A stretch of 64,000 nucleotides of DNA from Terriglobales bacterium. GTDB taxonomy: Bacteria > Acidobacteriota > Terriglobia > Terriglobales > Acidobacteriaceae. The position numbers were made by a program, and so were the translations under genes. Below the pieces are notes generated by a model. It had not been told where the DNA came from. It saw only the letters and a program-made list of their open reading frames with translations, and did not search any database. Where the stretch lies: contig DASRFG010000007.1 of assembly GCA_035651655.1 (NCBI GenBank), positions 1-64,000 of the forward strand, read 5' to 3'. Shown piece by piece: positions 9,187 to 16,748 of the stretch (position 1 is the first letter of the stretch; each line of letters opens with the position of its first letter).

Positions 9187-9837
9187 CTAGGAGGACAATT
9201 CCACTGGGCGATCAACACTGCTGCCACGCAGGCCGGCGACAGCTCTCCGCTTTGAGGCCGCTGACGCCCACACCACCAGGCGATACCCCAGCAAGATGGT
9301 GAGTATTGATCCGTAAAACAGGGGATCGCGAATGTCTTTTTTAACCAGCCACAAATAATGAATCACGCCCAGGGTCGCGCTGACGTAAATCAATCGGTGT
9401 AGCATTTGCCAGCGGTGTCCACCCAGACGCCGGATCATGCCCGCGGTCGAAGTTGCCGCCAGTGGGATAAGCAGTACAAGAGCGGTAAAACCGACGGTGA
9501 TGAAAGGCCGTTTGCCAATGTCTTTCACCATCTCGTGCCAATCAAAGAATTTGTCCAGCCAGATGTAGGTCGTAAAGTGCAGGGTCCCATAGAAGAAAGC
9601 GAACAACCCCAGCATTCGCCGAAACCGGATCAGCGAAGGGGCGCGCAAGAGTTTTCGGAGCGGGGTAATGCTGAGCGTGATCAGCAGAAATCTAAGTGTC
9701 CAATCCCCGGTCGCATGAGTGATTACTTCAATGGGGTTCGCGCCCAGCCCGACAGTGAAGCCTTTCCAAGCTAGGCGAGCCAGCGGCGCCAGGCACGCCA
9801 CGAACACCACAACCTTGATGCCGCGAATCCTCTTCAT
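9187..9837 (-). CDS. msrQ: Heme-binding membrane subunit MsrQ
   Basis: This is the inner-membrane b-type cytochrome partner of MsrP (formerly YedZ), which passes electrons from the respiratory chain to periplasmic methionine-sulfoxide repair. The 216-residue protein shows about six hydrophobic segments of the ferric-reductase-like transmembrane family, with His residues in HFTTYIW, GHRWQMLHRLIY and GVIHYLW as candidate heme ligands. Its length fits the family. It starts 3 bases after the msrP stop, so the two genes are an operon. Confidence 0.88.
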   Translation of the reverse strand: MKRIRGIKVVVFVACLAPLARLAWKGFTVGLGANPIEVITHATGDWTLRFLLITLSITPLRKLLRAPSLIRFRRMLGLFAFFYGTLHFTTYIWLDKFFDWHEMVKDIGKRPFITVGFTALVLLIPLAATSTAGMIRRLGGHRWQMLHRLIYVSATLGVIHYLWLVKKDIRDPLFYGSILTILLGYRLVVWASAASKRRAVAGLRGSSVDRPVELSS

Positions 9838-9840
9838 GGG

Positions 9841-10812
9841 CTAGAAATTTTTCCTCAGGTCCATGCCATTGTAGAGGTGCGCCACCTGATCGCCATAGCC
9901 GTTGAACTTCAGCGTCGCACGTTTAGAAAAAAAGTCCTCGCCGATGCGGCGCTCTTTCGCCTGGCTCCAACGCGGGTGGTCAACCTCCGGATTCACGTTT
10001 GAATAGAATCCATATTCATTGGGCGCGGCTTTGGTCCAGGCGCTCACCGGTTGCTCGTCTGTGAAGCGGATCTTCACGATCGCCTTCGCGCTCTTAAAGC
10101 CGTACTTCCAGGGAACGATGATGCGCAGGGGCGCCCCATCCTGATTGGGCAGCACTTCGCCATACAAGCCGAAGCACAAGATGGCCAGCGGGTGCATGGC
10201 TTCGTCCATACGCAGCCCTTCGACATACGGCCAATCCAGTACTCCGCGGCGCTGACCCGGCATCTGCTTGGGATCGAGTAGTGTAGTGAACTCCACGTAT
10301 TTTGCTTTCCCGAGCGGCTCAATCTTGTTGATCAATGTGCTTAGCGAAAATCCCACCCACGGCATCACCATGGACCAGCCTTCAACGCAGCGGTGCCGGT
10401 AAACGCGCTCCTCCGGCGCGCTCATCTTGATGATCGAATCTACGTCATATTCTTTCGGCTTCTTGACCAAGCCTTCCACTTTCACCGTCCACGGCCGCGT
10501 TTTGAAGTCTTTCGACAGACCGGAGGGCTCGTACTTGTCGGTCGAGAACTCATAGTAGTTGTTGTAGTTAGTGATCTTGTCGAGAGCAGTAAGCTTCTCG
10601 CCCGTGGTGCTCAGCGGGCTTTTCTGAATTCCATCAATCTTAGTATTTGCGAAGGCAACTTGTGTCGGAAAAGCCATCTCCCGGCCCACGCCTCCAATGG
10701 CCGCCGCTCCGGCCATCGCCGAGACTCCCATCAGGAACTTCCGACGGTTCAGGTAGACGTCTTTGGGCGTAATCTCGGATGAAGCAATCTTCTTCGCCTT
10801 CTTAATCAACAA
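9841..10812 (-). CDS. msrP: Periplasmic methionine-sulfoxide reductase catalytic subunit MsrP (TTG start)
   Basis: This molybdopterin enzyme reduces methionine sulfoxide in exported proteins. I place the start at TTG 10812, six bases after a GGAGG ribosome binding site (10819-10823). This gives a 323-residue protein beginning LIKKAKKIASSE, as is usual for the family. A longer reading from 11202 would add about 130 residues with no export signal, derived from the antisense of a duplicated regulator region, and is rejected. A twin-arginine signal (NRRKFLMG, R23/R24) directs Tat export. C142 in RHRCVEGW is the expected molybdenum ligand. MsrQ follows after 3 bases. Confidence 0.9.
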   Translation of the reverse strand: MLIKKAKKIASSEITPKDVYLNRRKFLMGVSAMAGAAAIGGVGREMAFPTQVAFANTKIDGIQKSPLSTTGEKLTALDKITNYNNYYEFSTDKYEPSGLSKDFKTRPWTVKVEGLVKKPKEYDVDSIIKMSAPEERVYRHRCVEGWSMVMPWVGFSLSTLINKIEPLGKAKYVEFTTLLDPKQMPGQRRGVLDWPYVEGLRMDEAMHPLAILCFGLYGEVLPNQDGAPLRIIVPWKYGFKSAKAIVKIRFTDEQPVSAWTKAAPNEYGFYSNVNPEVDHPRWSQAKERRIGEDFFSKRATLKFNGYGDQVAHLYNGMDLRKNF

Positions 10813-11191
10813 GTTGGACCTCCGGGCGCGCTCTTCTTGTGAGTTCTTCGAATACAGCGGTCGAGCTTCCACACTGCAGCCTATCTTATGTGACGCGATA
10901 GGCCTGCAAAAGTTTCTAAGTTTAGGAGGACTTTCACGCACGTTCTTCTGGCAAGGGAGCGTGTGGGAGCCTTTGCCCCGTCGGTGTCTAAGTTTGCAAA
11001 AGGCTAAAGGGACGGCAAATCGAATCAATAAATCCCGAAGTTGGCTACAGAGCGTACCCCAGTAACTTATGGCTAAACTCGGCGGCGCAGCGGCAAGCAG
11101 ACCGATGACGGGTGGGCAAGAAGCTTTTCGTGCCAAGAATGTTTCGTGCAAAGATGCGTCCGACGGCGATGCGCTAAGATGAACAGCCTCC
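10813..11191. other. Intergenic region, divergent msrP / regulator remnant
   Basis: No gene is supported here once msrP starts at 10812. From 11054 onward the sequence is the first copy of a direct repeat that also lies upstream of the intact regulator gene at 13285. The msrP promoter should lie in the first 200 bases, but I cannot assign it. Confidence 0.6.
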
Positions 11192-11375
11192 ATGGCGCCC
11201 ACTTCCCCTCAGATACTCTTCCGCTTCGGAGCGTACGAAGCTGACGCCAATACCGGCGAGCTGCGCAAGTCCGGAGTGCGCTTGCGCCTGCAGGAGCAGC
11301 CCTTCCAGGTTCTGCTCATGCTGCTGGAGCGCCCGGGAGATCTGGTCACCCGCGAAGAAATCCGCCAGCGGCTGT
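11054..11375 (+). repeat. Direct repeat copy 1 (upstream region plus 5' end of winged-helix gene)
   Basis: This stretch is nearly identical to 13171-13465. Both run from gtaccccagtaacttat through the upstream region and the first 60 or so codons of a winged-helix gene and stop at cgccagcggctgt. Copy 1 is 27 bases longer, mainly in the non-coding part, and has a 3-base in-frame insertion near codon 8. The scattered substitutions suggest an old duplication followed by loss of the 3' part of copy 1. Confidence 0.85.
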
Positions 11376-11377
11376 AG
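11192..11377 (+). pseudogene. Truncated CadC-like winged-helix regulator (copy 1)
   Basis: This is a 61-codon reading frame equal to the first 60 codons of the regulator at 13285, apart from one inserted residue (QILFRF against QIFRF). It ends at a TAG exactly where similarity to the intact gene is lost. The missing part includes the recognition helix and wing and all of the membrane half, so it cannot form a working DNA-binding domain. I interpret it as a pseudogene produced by duplication and replacement of its 3' part. Confidence 0.75.
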
Positions 11378-11760
11378 CCACAGCCAGCGCGAGTATCGAA
11401 GAGATGTCCTTCCTCATGTTTTTTGCTCACCTCGGGGTACACACCTCAGATTGGCGCGAGGCGTGCCTACCGTTCAAGACTCTCAACGAAATGGTCGAAA
11501 CAACAACTGGCCATGTGTCAATCGCTACGATGCACCTGGCAAAAGGCTTGGAATTTCGCGCCGTAGCTGTAATGGCCTGCGATGACGAGATCGTGCCATT
11601 GCAGAATCGGATCGAAGCCGTAGGAGAGGAAAGCGATCTGAAAGAGATTTATGAGACAGAACGCCACCTGCTTTACGTTGCATGTACACGGGCAAGAGAC
11701 GATTTGCTTATCACAAGCGTTGAACCAGCCTCAGAGCTTCTCAATGATCTGCAGGTATGA
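11377..11760 (+). pseudogene. C-terminal remnant of a UvrD/Rep-type superfamily 1 helicase
   Basis: The frame is open from the repeat breakpoint to the TGA ending at 11760; the first ATG inside it is at 11404. The product carries the last helicase motifs: VSIATMHLAKGLEF matches motif V of UvrD-like helicases, and LLYVACTRARDDL matches motif VI. The ATP-binding Walker motifs and everything else upstream are absent, so no active helicase can be made. The remnant begins directly at the broken regulator copy, so the junction joins two truncated genes. A source in a mobile or defence locus is possible but unproven. Confidence 0.7.
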
Positions 11761-11866
11761 CTTGTCAATGTGCCATGCAACTGGCGAATCGGACTTTTGG
11801 GGGATGCTAACCGCCTCCTGCTTAATCGATCAATCACCTCTAAGCGGAGCCTGGACGCAACCAGAT

Positions 11867-12340
11867 TTACCTTCGGCCCGTCCCCGCATGACGCCTCGCA
11901 ACATTTTCGAATATTGCTGAAGGAAAGTGGTGCGCCAATAATACAAGTTCAAGATGTCCCAGATTAAGCAAAGTGACCAGTCTTTGAGCCGCACTTGCCT
12001 CCCGAGATTCTGAAAGGTGTTCGAAATCTCGCAGGAATCTTTCTCGCAATGCAGGAAAATCCCAATGCACGTGCGAATCAAAGCTCCAGCTGTCTCTCCC
12101 TGTATTAATAGTCACGCATTGGTAAGCGAGGGCAAAGAGCTCGTCAACACCAGACCTGATTGTACCCGTGATATAGTCAATCTCCTTCGCCGAAGGGTTC
12201 TCGCCATACCGTTTGAGAAAATCATAAACATCTCTCGCAATACGTACAGTGACGTGCAGATCCTCTCTCGTATTGGGTTCGTCAAAAAAACCTTCCGAAC
12301 CTCCTAAGATCAGCTCTTCAATGCGGCTAACTGAATCCAC
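11867..12340 (-). CDS. Hypothetical protein in AT-rich insert
   Basis: This encodes a soluble 157-residue protein of unknown function. It is rich in acidic and aromatic residues (SEGFFDEPNTREDLHVTV, SWSFDSHVHWDFPALRERF) and shows no signal peptide, membrane segment or motif I can name. It lies between the helicase remnant and another orphan gene, in a stretch more AT-rich than its surroundings, which suggests acquired DNA. Confidence 0.5.
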   Translation of the reverse strand: MDSVSRIEELILGGSEGFFDEPNTREDLHVTVRIARDVYDFLKRYGENPSAKEIDYITGTIRSGVDELFALAYQCVTINTGRDSWSFDSHVHWDFPALRERFLRDFEHLSESREASAAQRLVTLLNLGHLELVLLAHHFPSAIFENVARRHAGTGRR

Positions 12341-12474
12341 TCTTTTCCCCTCCTGATTGCGATTGCCACATCATGGTACAACGGGCAGCACGGGCGCCGG
12401 TAAAGGGCGGATATTTCGTTTCGAAAAAAAACGTCCCACTCGACTGGGAGGTTGGATTAAGTAGGCAGGTATTC

Positions 12475-12837
12475 TCAGGCGGCTCTCTCCCTCAGCTCAT
12501 CAATCATTCCGTGCAGGTGGGCCGCAGCGCGTTCAACATCAAAGTGCTTGTACTGCCCGGCTCTGCTCTCGGCAGAGAGCACGGCGCAGCGGTGGACCTT
12601 TTCAAAATCGCCGTAGGGAAATTCGTACGTTCTCTTGCTGTCCTCGGGTCGCGAGTCATCCGTGCCCAAATGCCACTTTGCGTACTCGCCAAACCCGTGC
12701 TGGCGGATGAACTCATTCTCCTGCTGGGTGGAGGGCTGATGTTCGCTCCAGGCGTCCCTGTCGTCTATAACAACTTTGCCCTCACGAACTAGTTCTTTGG
12801 CAAATTCGAACGCCCTTCTATTCAGTTTTACCGCCAT
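12475..12837 (-). CDS. Conserved-looking hypothetical protein in AT-rich insert
   Basis: The preferred start is ATG 12837 (MAVKLNRRAFEFAKEL), giving 120 residues; a longer frame begins at 12966, but its extra Cys/Arg/Ser-rich leader looks non-coding. No strong ribosome binding site precedes either start. The product has a basic amphipathic N-terminal helix, then QQENEFIRQHGFGEYAKWHLG, a YEFPYGDFEKVHRCAVLSAESRAGQY stretch and a C-terminal helix. It resembles short conserved hypotheticals I have seen in several phyla, but I cannot assign a function. It sits between the two copies of the regulator repeat. Confidence 0.55.
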   Translation of the reverse strand: MAVKLNRRAFEFAKELVREGKVVIDDRDAWSEHQPSTQQENEFIRQHGFGEYAKWHLGTDDSRPEDSKRTYEFPYGDFEKVHRCAVLSAESRAGQYKHFDVERAAAHLHGMIDELRERAA

Positions 12838-13284
12838 GATGTTTGCACCGTGCTTTCGTTTGCTGTCGCAGTCATCATTGGAGACCAGCCTAACCTTATT
12901 CTCCACGTCATTGGACGCAAACTTGCGACACTGGCAGCCGCTGGTCGAGCCACCTCGCCGTTTCACCCAATCCCGCTTGACAAATACCTTCCATTTCCTT
13001 CACTCTCAGTTTGTGCTCCGATTTCGGAACACTAACGGCACTCTGCTGTCGCTCTTTGATAACCTAAGTCTCACGCCCGCAGGATTTTGCGAGTAACTGC
13101 CGCGGACCCAAAGATTTGCAGTGTCAACCTACTCCAAATCTTTGATTCCACAACGGGGCAGGGGGTGGGGGTACCCCAGTAACTTATTGCCAAACTCGGC
13201 GGCGCAGCGGCAAGCAGGTGGGTGGGCAAGAATCTGTTGTGCGAAGATGCGCCTGACGGCGATGCGCTAAGATGAACATCCTCC
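12838..13284. other. Gene-free stretch before intact winged-helix gene
   Basis: I see no convincing gene here. The second half, from 13171, is direct-repeat copy 2 and should contain the promoter of the regulator at 13285. The first half is the boundary of the AT-rich insert. No inverted terminal repeats or obvious attachment site are visible at that boundary. Confidence 0.5.
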
Positions 13285-13465
13285 ATGGCGCCCACTTCCC
13301 CTCAGATCTTCCGCTTCGGAGCGTACGAAGCCGACGCCAATACCGGCGAGCTGCGCAAGTCCGGAGTGCGCTTGCGCCTGCAGGAGCAGCCCTTCCAGGT
13401 TCTGCTCATGCTGCTGGAGCGCCCGGGAGATCTGGTCACCCGCGAAGAAATCCGCCAGCGGCTGT
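13171..13465 (+). repeat. Direct repeat copy 2 (upstream region plus 5' end of intact winged-helix gene)
   Basis: This is the intact partner of 11054-11375. It shares the upstream block beginning gtaccccagtaacttat, the block gacggcgatgcgctaagatgaac just before the start codon, and the first 60 codons of the gene. The conserved upstream block shows that the duplicated unit included the likely promoter as well as coding sequence. Confidence 0.85.
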
Positions 13466-14214
13466 GGCCGGCCGATACTTTTGTTGACTTCGACCACAGC
13501 CTCAACACCATCGTCAACAAACTGCGCGAGACCCTGGGCGACTCCCCGTCTAATCCGCGTTTTGTCGAGACCCTCGCCCGCCGTGGCTACCGCTTTCTGG
13601 CCCCGGTGGAAAGAATCCCGGCAGGCGCTGTGCCCGCGACAATGCCTGCGGGAAAAGCCCACCCACGAGCGGTCTCCGACTCAGAGATGACGCAAGTCGA
13701 ACCCCGACGCGTCGAAAAGACGACCGCCGCCCCAGCTGCCATTCCGCAAAATACCGCCGCGACTTCGCTTCTGACTCAGGCCGACGAAGTCCCGGCGGTG
13801 GCACGCCGCTACGTTCGCGTGCTGTTTTTTCTGATTCAGCTTATGTATCTGTGCTTTTATATTGCCGCGCTGGCCAGACTTGCCCAGATACAGGATTTAC
13901 TTCAGCGCGCGCTCCAGCACCACGAGTGGATCATTGTGGTCCTGATCGCCTCCGCCGCCATCGGCATTCCCGTCCGCCTGTACCTGATCGCGGCGGTCGC
14001 CTTCGATGTGCGCGGCCTCACCGGAAAATTCAGGACCCTATTCCCGGTGCTGTTCCCATTGGACGAGCTCTGGGCGTTGTCGCCATTTCTGTTAACGCCG
14101 CAGATCGGGTTGGGATTGGCACTCGCCGCCAGCGCGGCGCTGATCTATGTACCGTTTTCAGAGAGAACGCTGCTGCTGATGGGAGAACGCCACGCGACTG
14201 AATCGAGAATGTGA
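13285..14214 (+). CDS. CadC-type winged-helix protein with membrane C-terminal half
   Basis: This 309-residue protein has an OmpR/CadC-type winged-helix DNA-binding domain at residues 8-105, with the usual RLQEQPFQVLLMLLERPGDLVTREEIRQRLW and LRETLGDSPSNPRFVETLARRGYRF pattern. A Pro/Ala-rich linker follows. At least four hydrophobic segments from about residue 175 onward replace the TPR or WD40 sensory domains usual in acidobacterial relatives. It is probably a membrane-tethered transcription regulator with an unknown signal. Its 5' end is duplicated upstream as a truncated copy. Confidence 0.75.
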   Translation: MAPTSPQIFRFGAYEADANTGELRKSGVRLRLQEQPFQVLLMLLERPGDLVTREEIRQRLWPADTFVDFDHSLNTIVNKLRETLGDSPSNPRFVETLARRGYRFLAPVERIPAGAVPATMPAGKAHPRAVSDSEMTQVEPRRVEKTTAAPAAIPQNTAATSLLTQADEVPAVARRYVRVLFFLIQLMYLCFYIAALARLAQIQDLLQRALQHHEWIIVVLIASAAIGIPVRLYLIAAVAFDVRGLTGKFRTLFPVLFPLDELWALSPFLLTPQIGLGLALAASAALIYVPFSERTLLLMGERHATESRM

Positions 14215-14217
14215 ATG

Positions 14218-14688
14218 CTAGGCTTCCACCTGCTCGGCAGCGGCCGCGGTGTCCACGTCTTGCGACCACGACGGCAGAAACACCATGCGATCGCTCACCA
14301 GGAAGTTTGCCAGCGAGCAGCAGGCAATGGTCGCAATATTGCCGACGATAACTGGCAGGCCCGCCAGGCCCACCAGCAAGCCCATGAGCGCCAGGTTTCC
14401 TCCAATAGAAATCGCGCCTGTGGTCAGGTTAAATCGCGCCAGGCGGTTGAAGATGCGCGAAAATCCGCTGGCGCTGCGGTCGCCCCAGGTGAAGTTCTGG
14501 TGCCAAATGAAATTGTGCAGCACCGCCGTCTCCACCGCCAGCGCGGTGGCTACAAGGTAATGAAGGCCAAAAGAGGTCAGCGTGGCCAGCACTCCCAACT
14601 GCACACCCACGCCCATGACACCCACCATGCTGAATTTCAACCAGCGTTTTAAACTGGGACGCCGGGGCGCGGGCAAACGCTCGCTCAT
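14218..14688 (-). CDS. GtrA-family membrane protein
   Basis: This is a 156-residue small membrane protein of the GtrA/DPMS family with four predicted transmembrane helices, beginning with WLKFSMVGVMGVGVQLGVLATL. Members are linked to export or flipping of lipid-linked sugars and polysaccharide assembly. The signature LHNFIWHQNFTWGDR between helices 2 and 3 supports the family. Its start overlaps the stop of the upstream CDP-alcohol phosphatidyltransferase by 4 bases, so the two are coexpressed, perhaps in envelope glycolipid synthesis. Confidence 0.82.
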   Translation of the reverse strand: MSERLPAPRRPSLKRWLKFSMVGVMGVGVQLGVLATLTSFGLHYLVATALAVETAVLHNFIWHQNFTWGDRSASGFSRIFNRLARFNLTTGAISIGGNLALMGLLVGLAGLPVIVGNIATIACCSLANFLVSDRMVFLPSWSQDVDTAAAAEQVEA

Positions 14689-15401
14689 GAAAGCCTCTCC
14701 TCTATATAGAGTTTTTTGGTGTGTAGGATGGATGAGACTACCAGCATCGTCCCCATCCCCGCAATGGCAATCACGCCCCCAATATCAAATAGCCGATACC
14801 TCTCGCCGAAAACCGTTACCACCGGACGATACAGCAGAGCCACGTTGCCGATGGCGAGCAGAATACGTACCTCAGTCGGCCCAAATTTCGCATACGACAG
14901 CCGAAAGCTCTGCAGCGTATAGCTTGCCAGGTACACCTCGACGGACAGCATGAGATACGCCACCAGCATTCCTATGGCGACCGCGGGATGCACATATCCG
15001 GAAAGCGCCAGGCCGCCCATCAGGAAGAGAGCTGAAAACGTATCAATCACGTGGTCCACATAAAAGCCGTAACGCGGCCGCTGCCGATTGCGCACCCGCG
15101 CGAGTGTGCCATCCAGGCTGTCCCCCAACCAATTTATTGCGAGCGCGCCCACCGCAAGCAGCAGCCCATAACGATGCCAACGCGCCCAGGCGTAAGAAAG
15201 CCCACCCAGCAGCATGCCGAGCAAGCCGAGAATTGTGAGGTGATCGGAATTGATCCAGTCTGGTGTACGCTCTGCCAGCCACACCAGTATTTTTCTCTCT
15301 CCGGAGGCGACAAAGCTCTCCTGAATGCGTGTCGCCGGCGCGAAAGACGGCTCTCGGCCCGCGGAAACTGAAGAAATGGGTAAGAGTTGTTGGGTCGTCA
15401 T
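14685..15401 (-). CDS. CDP-alcohol phosphatidyltransferase family protein
   Basis: This integral membrane enzyme transfers a phosphatidyl or related group from a CDP-linked donor to an alcohol. The family motif is complete: DG-x2-AR-x9-G-x3-D-x3-D in LDGTLARVRNRQRPRYGFYV followed by DHVID. The best start is ATG 15401, preceded by GAGGAG, giving 238 residues; an upstream ATG at 15509 would add 36 unlikely residues. Several hydrophobic helices follow the catalytic motif. The acceptor alcohol (glycerol phosphate, inositol phosphate or another) is not determinable. GtrA is translated from the same message with a 4-base overlap. Confidence 0.82.
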   Translation of the reverse strand: MTTQQLLPISSVSAGREPSFAPATRIQESFVASGERKILVWLAERTPDWINSDHLTILGLLGMLLGGLSYAWARWHRYGLLLAVGALAINWLGDSLDGTLARVRNRQRPRYGFYVDHVIDTFSALFLMGGLALSGYVHPAVAIGMLVAYLMLSVEVYLASYTLQSFRLSYAKFGPTEVRILLAIGNVALLYRPVVTVFGERYRLFDIGGVIAIAGMGTMLVVSSILHTKKLYIEERLS

Positions 15402-15607
15402 GTTGTGCTCCTCATGTGGACACTGTGAAGGAGAGATGTTGTACGCGCAATGCAGCGCGGATAAAGACCAGCACAAACGAATGTCAATACGTAAGCGTCT
15501 GCTGGGCAAGGAGTTCGCGCCGGATATAAGTGCAGAGTGTCTCGTTAAATCGATATCATTTAGTCTTTGGCTGGCGTTTCAGGCATCGAATACCGCTCGG
15601 AGGACGC

Positions 15608-15886
15608 ATGGAGCACGAGAATCCGCTGCAGAATTTCCGCTCTTATCCTGGGATTAACGAAGCTTGGGAGCTGCAAAAAACTGGTTTGGTTGTAATGGAC
15701 GAGGTGCTCTACAAACTGGAACTGTGGCACTCCATTTCCAACCCTGATGTGCCCTACTACGTGGCGGTGTACGTTAAAGAGAATGGCGTCTGGCACCAGA
15801 TGCAGGATGCGCCCTTTGCAACCGGCCCGACCGGGGACGACGCGCTCGGCGCGGCTATGGCCTCTTTGTCCGAGCGAGCGGCTTAG
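15608..15886 (+). CDS. Small conserved-looking hypothetical protein
   Basis: The start at ATG 15608 follows a GGAGG ribosome binding site by 4 bases and gives a 92-residue acidic protein with no signal or membrane segment. Its middle (EVLYKLELWHSISNPDVPYYVAVYV) looks like beta strands of a small globular fold. The function is unknown. A longer frame from 15530 lacks a ribosome binding site. Confidence 0.55.
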   Translation: MEHENPLQNFRSYPGINEAWELQKTGLVVMDEVLYKLELWHSISNPDVPYYVAVYVKENGVWHQMQDAPFATGPTGDDALGAAMASLSERAA

Positions 15887-15891
15887 GTCGG

Positions 15892-16296
15892 CTAGCGGCG
15901 CGCGGAGAGCATACCCAGTATCTCGCGTAAGCCCTGCCGGACACGTTTTAATTCGCTGGTCTGGCGGCGAGGAAATGGAAGCGGAGCCTGAACTTTACTG
16001 GTCGCCTTGGCCTCCACACGAATCTGCTGGCGTGCTCCCGAGATGGTGAATCCGTCTTCATAGAGCAGCTTGCGGATTCGCAACACGTTTTCTACGTCGC
16101 GACGGCGGTACATGCGCTGTCCGGTACCGCTCTTGCCAGGTTTGAGCTGAGGGAACTCGGTTTCCCAGAAGCGCAGAACATACGTGGGCAGCTTGCAAAT
16201 GTCTGCCACCTCACCGATCCGGAAATAAAGTTTGTCGGGGATTATGGGGTCGAGGGACTTCACCTTGTCGCTCTTCTTCTTTATGGCAACGCTCAT
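15892..16296 (-). CDS. MerR-family transcriptional regulator
   Basis: This 134-residue regulator has a MerR-type helix-turn-helix and wing at residues about 24-90 ([30 protein letters not shown], then [21 protein letters not shown]). The C-terminal part is short and basic without the metal-binding cysteines of metal sensors. It resembles the short MerR-like proteins often found near translation or envelope genes. It is convergent with the small gene at 15608. Its target and signal are unknown. Confidence 0.82.
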   Translation of the reverse strand: MSVAIKKKSDKVKSLDPIIPDKLYFRIGEVADICKLPTYVLRFWETEFPQLKPGKSGTGQRMYRRRDVENVLRIRKLLYEDGFTISGARQQIRVEAKATSKVQAPLPFPRRQTSELKRVRQGLREILGMLSARR

Positions 16297-16748
16297 GCCG
16301 CTTCTCCGGGCCAGAGACCGCGCACTGCAGGAATTTGGTTACCGCGTTTCTAGCACGACTGGCGGCTGGGAACAACCCCGAATTTGTATTTTCTTTTACT
16401 TAGGCGTCCCGGATTGGATTTGCTCGCCTGGCGAGGGGCAGAAAGAAAGGCCTCCACTTTGTAGTGAAGGCCTTTGGAGGAACTCGTACGGCCCAGGCGA
16501 GGTTGGCCTCGCTCTGGATTAATGCTTCTTTTTCTTCTTGGCCTTTTTCTTCATTGGCATCGAGGCTTCCCTCCCTTGAGCTATTTTCCCTTGCTTCTTT
16601 ACAGGGGCCTGGACCGCAACTGCTCTTCTCAGAGCAGCACAACTCCCGCGATATTGCGGTCGAATGGGTTGAGTGTCAATAGGAATTCTGATTCCGGGTG
16701 CATGCTCGATTCTTTTCGGCCGGAGCTTTAGCGTAAACTTCTGCAGCC
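16297..16748. other. 450-base gap between merR-like and hyuB genes
   Basis: No full gene is convincing here. The gap contains the perfect stem-loop at 16446-16475. On the minus strand it also holds a 35-codon frame running from an in-frame stop near 16627 to TAA 16519-16521, whose end reads MPMKKKAKKKKKH. That Lys-rich stretch could be a tiny basic peptide or the remnant of a longer gene. I do not call it as a gene. Confidence 0.4.
16446..16475. terminator. Candidate intrinsic terminator hairpin
   Basis: An inverted repeat (aaaggcct, imperfect inner pairing, aggccttt) forms a stable stem-loop in a gene-free region. Because each arm ends in AAA/TTT it can act on either strand, but no long U tract follows. 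It may end transcription from a short minus-strand transcript or insulate hyuB. Confidence 0.4.

Noticed and set aside
10813-11202. N-terminal extension of msrP and possible divergent small gene
   Set aside because: The residues are antisense to a duplicated regulator region and the ribosome binding site supports TTG 10812.
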